Of a stretch of 64,000 nt of DNA, positions 58,540-64,000 are shown in pieces (the stretch's first letter is position 1; the number at the start of each line of letters is the position of its first letter). Under the pieces are notes generated by a model. That model was not told the DNA's origin and did no database searches. It saw only the letters and a list, made by a program, of their open reading frames with translations. Source of the DNA: an uncultured Bacilli bacterium (GTDB lineage: Bacteria; Bacillota_I; Bacilli_A; RF39; UBA660); assembly GCA_910584655.1 (NCBI GenBank), contig CAJUBJ010000001.1:186001-250000 (forward strand), written 5' to 3'. The translations under genes and the position numbers were made by a program.

Positions 58540-59124
58540 ATGAAAGATAGTAAGTATTATAAAAAAATGTGCTTAAAGAAAAAAGATAAGAAAATAAGTA
58601 GTAATATGTGGATAAGCAAATTATTAATTTCGATAATTGTAATACTTAGTAGTTTAATAATAACTAATTTAAATAATGATTTAAAAGATATTTTTAAGAG
58701 AAATGTTTTAGAAAATAACATTAGTTTTAGTAATTTAAATAAATTATATCAAAAGTATATTGGTGGTTTTATAAAAGATGATAATAATGAGGTTCTTGTT
58801 GCTAATGATGATAAGTTAAATGAAAATACTATAAAAGAAGAAAATGGTTCTTATGTAATCGAGGTGGATAAAGATTATCCTATAAATTTTATGGCTTCAG
58901 GAATAATTGTTTATATTGGAGATAAAGATGAATTAGGTAATACTGTAATTGTTCAAGGTAATGATGGGGTAGATTTATGGTATAGTAATATTTTTATAAG
59001 TGATTATAGTTTATATGACTATGTAAAAAAAGGAGAAATATTAGGTACAACTAATAGTGAATATTTAAGGTTAACAATAATGAAGGATGGAACTAAATTA
59101 AGTTATGATGAATACTTTAAATAA
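58540..59124 (+). CDS. SpoIVFA-like membrane protein with degenerate M23 domain
   Basis: A 194-residue protein with a Lys-rich N-terminus, one membrane segment (about 27-45) and an extracytoplasmic LytM/M23-like domain in which the metal ligands are absent (FMASGIIVYIGDKDELGNTVIVQG...DLWYSNI). In Bacillus SpoIVFA holds SpoIVFB inactive until SpoIVB cleaves it. The next gene is the SpoIVFB-like protease, overlapping by 20 bp. The ATG has GGTGAT 3 nt ahead. Confidence 0.82.
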   Translation: MKDSKYYKKMCLKKKDKKISSNMWISKLLISIIVILSSLIITNLNNDLKDIFKRNVLENNISFSNLNKLYQKYIGGFIKDDNNEVLVANDDKLNENTIKEENGSYVIEVDKDYPINFMASGIIVYIGDKDELGNTVIVQGNDGVDLWYSNIFISDYSLYDYVKKGEILGTTNSEYLRLTIMKDGTKLSYDEYFK

Positions 59125-59866
59125 AATAAAGATAGATTTTAGTACCTATATACTTATATTACTTGCTTTGTTTGCTGGATATATAAAAAATGTTTTTGTT
59201 ATTTTGCTTATTGTTATAGTTCATGAAATGGGACATATATTTTTCTTTAAATTTTTTGATATAGAAATAGAAAAAGTTACAATATATCCATATGGTGGAG
59301 TTACTATTGTTAATAATAAGTTACATGAAAGAATATATAAAGATATTTTAATAAGTTTAGGTGGCGTTTTTTTTCAAATAATTCTTTTTTTTGTCTTTAA
59401 AGGTTTATATGAAAATAATTTGATTGTTTTGACTACATATAATATTTTTAGATTGTATAATTTGAGTATCATTATTTTTAATTTAATACCAATAATACCA
59501 TTAGATGGGAGTAAATTGATGTTTTGTTTATTTAGTAAGTTTTTATCTTATAAAGATAGTTATATAATGATGATATTGACGGGAATTATAAGTTTAATTA
59601 TGTTTATTATTTATAATTATGTTTATAAGTTAAATGATTTAGTTTTATATATTTTTTTATTTTTTAAATTATATGAAGTAATAAAGTCTTTTAAATATAT
59701 TATGAATAAATTTTATTTAGAAAGAATATTATATGATCATTATTATAATGAGATTATTAATGATATTGATGATATAGATAAGTTACGCATTGATAAGTAC
59801 TATTATTTTAAGGATAGGAATAGGTATATAAATGAGAAAGATTATATAAAAAAGAGATATTATTGA
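59105..59866 (+). CDS. SpoIVFB-like site-2 intramembrane metalloprotease (M50)
   Basis: A 253-residue membrane zinc protease. The zinc site is HEMGH (His40-Glu41, His44), and the third ligand is in IPLDGSKLMF (about residue 137), corresponding to the NPDG-type motif. The stretch ITIYPYGGVT matches the SpoIVFB subgroup. In Bacillus it cleaves pro-sigma-K during sporulation; it could also serve stress signalling here. It starts inside the spoIVFA-like gene (ATGATG at 59105/59108). Confidence 0.88.
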   Translation: MMNTLNKIKIDFSTYILILLALFAGYIKNVFVILLIVIVHEMGHIFFFKFFDIEIEKVTIYPYGGVTIVNNKLHERIYKDILISLGGVFFQIILFFVFKGLYENNLIVLTTYNIFRLYNLSIIIFNLIPIIPLDGSKLMFCLFSKFLSYKDSYIMMILTGIISLIMFIIYNYVYKLNDLVLYIFLFFKLYEVIKSFKYIMNKFYLERILYDHYYNEIINDIDDIDKLRIDKYYYFKDRNRYINEKDYIKKRYY

Positions 59867-59940
59867 GAGATGATTTAATAAAATAATTTATTGATAGAAG
59901 AAAGTGTGCTATTATATTACTTAAATTTTAGGTGATTTGT

Positions 59941-60348
59941 ATGGAGTATGAAGTAATTAGAAGTGTTGATAAGGAACAATTGAAAAGAATTCAAGATGAA
60001 TTTAATCGTTCTTATAATCCAGATAATTTAATGCTTGTAAAAGCTAATGGAATTGAAATAGGATTTGGAGTTGTTTTTTTTATATGTGGACATTTAACAA
60101 TAGAATATTATTTATTTAAAGAGTTTCAACATCAAGGATATGGTTCGATGTTTGTTAATGTTTTATCTGATTCAATTAGTGATAAATATTCATTATATGA
60201 TTCATTATATTTATTGATTCATAAAGATAATTTATCATCAATTAAAGTTGCACAAAAGTGTGGATATACAATAGATAGTAATGATTGGGAATTTAGATGT
60301 ATGATTAGTGATGATATGCCTGAATATTATTTGTATTCAAAAAAATAA
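59941..60348 (+). CDS. GNAT-family acetyltransferase
   Basis: A 135-residue protein with the acetyl-CoA loop FKEFQHQGYGSMFVNVL (about 60-76) and a closing SIKVAQKCGYTIDSND strand. The substrate is unknown. The ATG at 59941 has GGTGAT 4 nt ahead; the GTG at 59932 lies in the ribosome site. It sits between the spoIVFB-like gene and the rplU operon, where no such gene occurs in Bacillus. Confidence 0.78.
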   Translation: MEYEVIRSVDKEQLKRIQDEFNRSYNPDNLMLVKANGIEIGFGVVFFICGHLTIEYYLFKEFQHQGYGSMFVNVLSDSISDKYSLYDSLYLLIHKDNLSSIKVAQKCGYTIDSNDWEFRCMISDDMPEYYLYSKK

Positions 60349-60415
60349 TGAATATTATAAAGAACGTAAATTAAAAAAAATTTAATTTATTATTTTATCG
60401 TATAACTTGTTTTGT

Positions 60416-60444
60416 TTGACTTTACCTAGTATCTTTGCTATAAT
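60416..60444 (+). promoter_or_regulatory. rplU-prp-rpmA promoter
   Basis: TTGACT (60416-60421) and TATAAT (60439-60444) separated by 17 nt, with TGC before the -10. It is the strongest promoter in the window. Confidence 0.85.
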
Positions 60445-60449
60445 CTTGT

Positions 60450-60532
60450 TGTTTTGAAGCTTCATTCAAAACCGCACTAAAGAGGTTTAAGAACTTTAAA
60501 AGTCACCTTAAGGGCGCGTCTTAAATTTATAA
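60450..60532 (+). ncRNA. L21 leader RNA element
   Basis: The 80-nt leader between the promoter and rplU matches the layout of the Bacillota L21 leader: an early GTTTTGAAGCTTCATTCAAAAC hairpin-forming segment, a CCGCACTAAAGAGG segment, then AAGTCACCTT and AAGGGCGCG. This element is known to sense L21 and control the operon. Identification is by position and remembered motifs. Confidence 0.75.
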
Positions 60533-60544
60533 GGAGGTATGAAG

Positions 60545-60844
60545 ATGAAAGCTATATTTGTAACTGGTGGAAAACAATATTATGTTTCTGAAGGTGAAAC
60601 TATCTACGTTGAAAAATTAGATAAAGAAGTTGGTTCTGAAGTTGAATTTACTGAAGTATTGTACGTTGATGGTGTTGCTGGTACTCCAGTTGTTGATGGT
60701 GCAAAAGTTGTTTGCTCTGTAGAAAAACAAGGAAAACAAAAAAAGGTTGTTGTTTTCAAATACAGACCTAAGAAAAAATTCCGTAATAAACAAGGTCATA
60801 GACAACCATATACTAAGTTAACTGTTAAGAAAATTGTTAAATAG
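60545..60844 (+). CDS. rplU: 50S ribosomal protein L21
   Basis: A 99-residue ribosomal protein with GGKQYYVSEGETIYVEKL at the N-terminus and KKKFRNKQGHRQPYTKL near the C-terminus. The ATG at 60545 is used (AAGGAGGT, 6 nt ahead) rather than the ATG at 60539 overlapping that site. It is the first gene of the L21 operon. Confidence 0.98.
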   Translation: MKAIFVTGGKQYYVSEGETIYVEKLDKEVGSEVEFTEVLYVDGVAGTPVVDGAKVVCSVEKQGKQKKVVVFKYRPKKKFRNKQGHRQPYTKLTVKKIVK

Positions 60845-60846
60845 TT

Positions 60847-61155
60847 ATGATTAAAGTAAATGTCAAAAGACAAAATGATAAAATTTATGAACTTGTCATA
60901 AAGGGTCATTCTGGATATGATGAAATAGGTAAAGATATAGTATGTGCTGCTGTTAGTAGTATGTCTATAACTACTATTAATGGTATCATAGCGTTGGATG
61001 ATTCAATTGATTACGAAGAAAAATCTGGTTTACTTAAAATCAGAGTGTTAAGAGATACTGAGATAAATAGTAAGTTATTAGATAACTTAGTTAGAATGCT
61101 TGAAGAATTAAGCATTCAGTATCCAAAAAATATTGAGATTAGAAATGAGGATTAA
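60847..61155 (+). CDS. prp: Ribosomal-processing cysteine protease Prp
   Basis: A 102-residue protease (YsxB family) that removes the N-terminal extension of L27. The catalytic His21 is in GHSGYDE and the catalytic Cys33 in DIVCAAVS. It lies between rplU and rpmA, its conserved place, and the L27 encoded next carries the cognate extension. Confidence 0.95.
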   Translation: MIKVNVKRQNDKIYELVIKGHSGYDEIGKDIVCAAVSSMSITTINGIIALDDSIDYEEKSGLLKIRVLRDTEINSKLLDNLVRMLEELSIQYPKNIEIRNED

Positions 61156-61443
61156 ATGATGAAATTTTTAAGTTTAAATATCCAATTATTCGCTCACGTT
61201 AAAGCTCAAGGTTCTACTCAAAATGGTAGAGATTCTAGAGGTCGTAGATTAGGTGCTAAAGCAGCTGATGGACAAACAGTTTCTGCAGGTAGTATTTTAT
61301 ACCGTCAAAGAGGAACTAAGATTTATCCAGGCGTAAATGTTGGAATGGGTAAAGATCATACTTTATTCGCTAAAGTTTCTGGTGTAGTTAAATTTGAAAG
61401 ACTAGGTAGAGACAAGAAAAAAGTTAGTGTTTACGAAGCTTAG
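61156..61443 (+). CDS. rpmA: 50S ribosomal protein L27 with Prp-cleaved extension
   Basis: A 95-residue precursor of L27. The N-terminal extension ends in NIQLFA, and Prp cuts before HVKAQGST, exposing the tail that reaches the peptidyl transferase centre. The rest is canonical (GRDSRGRRLGAKAADG, GTKIYPGVNVG). The start is the ATGATG doublet at 61156/61159, directly after the prp stop. Confidence 0.97.
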   Translation: MMKFLSLNIQLFAHVKAQGSTQNGRDSRGRRLGAKAADGQTVSAGSILYRQRGTKIYPGVNVGMGKDHTLFAKVSGVVKFERLGRDKKKVSVYEA

Positions 61444-61448
61444 TTAAT

Positions 61449-61475
61449 AAAAGACCTTTTCTAAGGTCTTTTATT
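61449..61475 (+). terminator. rplU operon terminator
   Basis: AAAAGACCTT-TTCT-AAGGTCTTTT perfect stem. Confidence 0.9.
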
Positions 61476-61517
61476 TATGGTAAAATAAAGCTATTAAGTA
61501 ATAATATATAATAAAAT

Positions 61518-61546
61518 TTGGTTCTATTTGTAAATAATGTTATAAT
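61518..61546 (+). promoter_or_regulatory. obgE promoter
   Basis: TTGGTT (61518-61523) and TATAAT (61541-61546) with 17 nt spacing and TGT before the -10. Confidence 0.65.
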
Positions 61547-61620
61547 ATTTTTTATATTTTGGAATTAAGAAACATTTTATATTGTTTTTGATGTATATAT
61601 ATAGGAAAGGGTGTTGTAAG

Positions 61621-62898
61621 ATGTTCGTAGATGAAGTAGTTATCAAACTTATAGCTGGTAAAGGTGGAGACGGTTGTACCTCTTTTAGAAGAGAAAAGTT
61701 TATTCCGTTAGGTGGACCTAATGGAGGAAATGGTGGCAAAGGTGCAGATATTATTTTCGAAGTTGAAAAAGGTCTTAAAACTTTAATTGACTTGAAATAC
61801 AGAAAACAAATTAAAGGTGATAAAGGAGTAAATGGAAAAGGTTCTGATAAACATGGTGCTAAAGCAGAAGACGTAATAGTTAAAGTGCCAGAGGGAACAA
61901 CTTTAATAGATCAAGATACTGGCTTGGTTATTTGTGATTTAGTAAAAGAAGGAGATTCTTTTGTTGTTTGTCATGGTGGACGTGGCGGAAGAGGTAATAA
62001 AGCTTTTGCAACACAAGAAAATCCAGCTCCTAAAATGAGTGAATATGGTGAACCAGGAGAAGAAAGAGTAATTAAGTGTGAATTAAAAATGCTAGCTGAT
62101 GTTGGTTTAGTTGGAATGCCATCTGTTGGTAAAAGTACAATACTTTCTTTAATAAGTGGAGCTAATCCTAAGATAGCAGCTTATCATTTTACTACTTTGA
62201 GTCCTAATTTAGGAGTTGTAAAATTAAAAGATCAAAGAGTATTTGTAATGGCAGACTTGCCTGGTTTAATCGAGGGTGCGTCAGAAGGTGCAGGGTTAGG
62301 AGAAAGATTCTTAAAACATGCAATGCGTACTAAAGTGGTTGGACATGTTATAGATATGGGTGCTTTTGAAGGAAGAAATCCTATTGATGATTATAAAGCT
62401 ATTAGAAAAGAAATTGAAAATTACGATGAAAAGCTTGCACGCAAACCTGAATTAATTATTGCTAATAAGATGGATTTGCCTAATGCTAAAGAAAATTTAT
62501 CGAAATTTAAAAATGAGTTTCCTGATTTGAATATTATCGAAATATCAGCTATGAATAGAGAAGGAATAGATAAAATGATTATGATGCTAGCAGATATGCT
62601 AGATGAAGCAGAGTTAGAACCTTTATATGAAGAAACTAGTTATGAAAGTCATGTGATTTATAAATTTAAAAATGAAAAACCTTATACAATAACTAGAGAT
62701 GATGAAGGAGTTTGGATTATTAAGGGCGCTGAAATTGAAAAACTATTTAGAATGACAAAATTTGAAGAAGATGAAGGCGTTAGAAGATTTGCGCGTAAGT
62801 TAAGAGGAATGGGCGTTGATGACGAACTTGAGCGTTTGGGTGCTGAAAAGGGCGACGATGTTCAGATTTTAGATTATATATTTACATTTAAAGATTAA
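61621..62898 (+). CDS. obgE: GTPase Obg with OCT domain
   Basis: Ribosome-assembly and stress GTPase of 425 residues. The glycine-rich Obg domain comes first (KGGDGCTSFRREKF), then the G domain with G1 GMPSVGKST, G3 DLPGLIEGA and G4 NKMD, and a C-terminal OCT domain (about 345-425: YTITRDDEGVWIIKGAEIEKL). The ATG at 61621 is chosen over the frame start at 61582, since GAAAGGGTG lies ahead. In Bacillus obg follows rpmA via spo0B; spo0B is absent here. Confidence 0.97.
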   Translation: MFVDEVVIKLIAGKGGDGCTSFRREKFIPLGGPNGGNGGKGADIIFEVEKGLKTLIDLKYRKQIKGDKGVNGKGSDKHGAKAEDVIVKVPEGTTLIDQDTGLVICDLVKEGDSFVVCHGGRGGRGNKAFATQENPAPKMSEYGEPGEERVIKCELKMLADVGLVGMPSVGKSTILSLISGANPKIAAYHFTTLSPNLGVVKLKDQRVFVMADLPGLIEGASEGAGLGERFLKHAMRTKVVGHVIDMGAFEGRNPIDDYKAIRKEIENYDEKLARKPELIIANKMDLPNAKENLSKFKNEFPDLNIIEISAMNREGIDKMIMMLADMLDEAELEPLYEETSYESHVIYKFKNEKPYTITRDDEGVWIIKGAEIEKLFRMTKFEEDEGVRRFARKLRGMGVDDELERLGAEKGDDVQILDYIFTFKD

Positions 62899-62926
62899 AA
62901 AAGATGATTTATATCGTCTTTTTTTG
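62896..62926 (+). terminator. obgE terminator
   Basis: AAAAAGATGAT pairs with ATCGTCTTTTT (one G-T pair) right after the stop. Confidence 0.8.
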
Positions 62927-63018
62927 TTTTTTGAAAAAATAAATAGGAGTAAAAGAAAGAAAATACTAGTAAGTTATGCTTTATATATGGTAGAATTTTT
63001 ATGGAAGGTAGTGTTAAT

Positions 63019-64000
63019 ATGAAATATGATGTAGTAATTATTGGTGCTGGTCCTGCTGGACTTTTTAGTGCCTATGAGCTTATATCTAAGAATAAAGATT
63101 TAAAGGTAGCTATTTTGGATAAGGGATTCAGAGTACAAAAAAGGGTTTGTCCGATGAATAAAAATGGAGTACCATGCCAAAATTGTAATCCTTGTGCTAT
63201 TTTAGCTGGGTATGGAGGAGCAGGTACTTTTAGTGATGGAAAACTTAATTTTATTCCTAGGCTTGGCAAAAGTGATTTAACTAAATATATGCCAGAGAGT
63301 GAAGCTTATAAATTGATAGATGAAACAGAAGAAATATTTAATAAATTTAAGATGGATGCTGAAGTTTATCCAAGTAATATGGATGAAGCTAATGATATAA
63401 AGAAAAAAGTGGCTGTTGCTGGTGCAAAGTTATTATTAATTAAGCAAAAACACTTAGGAAGTGATCATTTGCCAGAATATATCGATGGAATTTGTGACTA
63501 TTTAGCAGAAAAAGGTGTTACTTTAATTGATAGAGCCGATGTAATTGATATAAAAACGCTTGATGTTGAAAATCATGAAATAACATATTTAACAGGAAAA
63601 AATAAAACAATATTAAGTGCAAAAAATGTTATAGTTGCTCCTGGTAGAACTGGTGCTAAATGGATTCAAGAATTGGCAGATAAATATGATATTCCTTATC
63701 TTTCTCAGAGTATTGAAATTGGTGTTAGAGTAGAAGTAAGAAAAGAAATAATGGAAGAAATAACAAATGTTATATATGATCCTACAATATTTATAAAAAC
63801 AGATACATATGGTGATGAGATTAGAACTTTCTGTACGAATCCTGGTGGTTTTGTTGCTAAGGAAAACTATTATGGATATATATGTGTTAATGGTCATGCT
63901 TTGAAAGATTTAAAATCTAGTAATACTAATTTTGCATTTATTTCAAAAGTTAATTTGACTGAGCCTGTTACTAATACTCGTCTTTATGGCGAATCTATTG
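63019..64000 (+). CDS. FAD-dependent dehydrogenase (COG2509 type), 3' truncated by window edge
   Basis: The N-terminal dinucleotide-binding motif is VVIIGAGPAGLFSAYEL (residues 5-21), followed by the ExxR-like LDKGFRVQKRVCP, a Cys-x2-Cys pair in PCQNCNPC and YGGAGTFSDGKLNF. These match the COG2509 family of uncharacterised FAD-dependent dehydrogenases. The frame is open to base 64000, giving 327 residues so far out of the 450-530 usual. The ATG at 63019 follows GGAAGGTAGTG. Substrate unknown. Confidence 0.88.
   Translation, partial: MKYDVVIIGAGPAGLFSAYELISKNKDLKVAILDKGFRVQKRVCPMNKNGVPCQNCNPCAILAGYGGAGTFSDGKLNFIPRLGKSDLTKYMPESEAYKLIDETEEIFNKFKMDAEVYPSNMDEANDIKKKVAVAGAKLLLIKQKHLGSDHLPEYIDGICDYLAEKGVTLIDRADVIDIKTLDVENHEITYLTGKNKTILSAKNVIVAPGRTGAKWIQELADKYDIPYLSQSIEIGVRVEVRKEIMEEITNVIYDPTIFIKTDTYGDEIRTFCTNPGGFVAKENYYGYICVNGHALKDLKSSNTNFAFISKVNLTEPVTNTRLYGESI

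Overview
The window is a contiguous piece of a very AT-rich, Gram-positive-type chromosome, most likely from an uncultured, gut-type anaerobic member of the Bacilli (Bacillota; RF39, Erysipelotrichia or other Mollicutes-adjacent lineages are candidates). This rests on Bacillus-like gene order (dnaG-rpoD-trmK; rnc-smc; SPOR protein-radC-mreC-mreD-spoIVFA-spoIVFB-rplU-prp-rpmA-obgE), a valine T-box, an L21 leader, an L27 with a Prp-cleavable N-terminal extension, a pyruvate formate-lyase pair instead of respiratory genes, and strong AT codon bias. Tryptophan is encoded by TGG and TGA is used as a stop (for example at 12796, 32380 and 52981), so the standard bacterial code applies. No phage, transposase, integrase or CRISPR array was seen.

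Layout. 1-3.3 kb: primase (cut by the window edge), housekeeping sigma factor, TrmK and a YqfQ-like protein. 3.4-6.0 kb: convergent prepilin peptidase and a GspE-type ATPase with a long acidic tail. 6.0-9.6 kb: T-box (GUU specifier), HD-domain protein, valS. 9.7-14.4 kb: small alarmone synthetase, a CmpB-type membrane protein, a Tam41-type CDP-diacylglycerol synthase with an unknown partner, and xseA-xseB. 14.5-28.3 kb: a long block of lineage-specific proteins (two WG-repeat membrane proteins, zinc-ribbon membrane proteins, coiled-coil and membrane proteins) enclosing a SpoIVB-type protease. 28.4-33.8 kb: two tRNA genes, then an accessory array of small single-domain genes. 33.8-45 kb: N/Q-rich membrane proteins, a murL-murD2 pair for D-glutamate in peptidoglycan, and an ABC exporter. 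45-50.6 kb: tRNA genes, VanY and M23 cell-wall proteins, pflB-pflA. 50.7-56.2 kb: a ZnuA-like lipoprotein lacking the metal ligands, rnc, smc. 56.4-64 kb: envelope/sporulation genes, rplU-prp-rpmA, obgE and an edge-truncated FAD-dependent dehydrogenase.

The most unusual element is the array at about 29.4-33.7 kb. Every small gene (GNAT, TfoX-N, SAP/DUF6434, SRPBCC, ASCH-like, Ig-like lipoprotein and others) is bounded by a short palindrome of consensus AAATTRYAATTT that usually overlaps or abuts the stop codon of one gene and lies 13-26 nt before the start of the next. This looks like a cassette array with its own, apparently non-integron, boundary sequence. Two of the units are decayed, and one isolated copy of the palindrome lies 13 kb away near another tRNA gene.

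Transcription and translation signals are compact and uniform. About fifteen promoters have an extended -10 of the form TGNTATAAT (or TATACT), often right after a terminator U-tract. Many start codons follow a 3'-shifted Shine-Dalgarno GGTGAT with only 3-4 nt spacing. I used these regularities to choose several start codons, including a TTG start for mreC inside radC.
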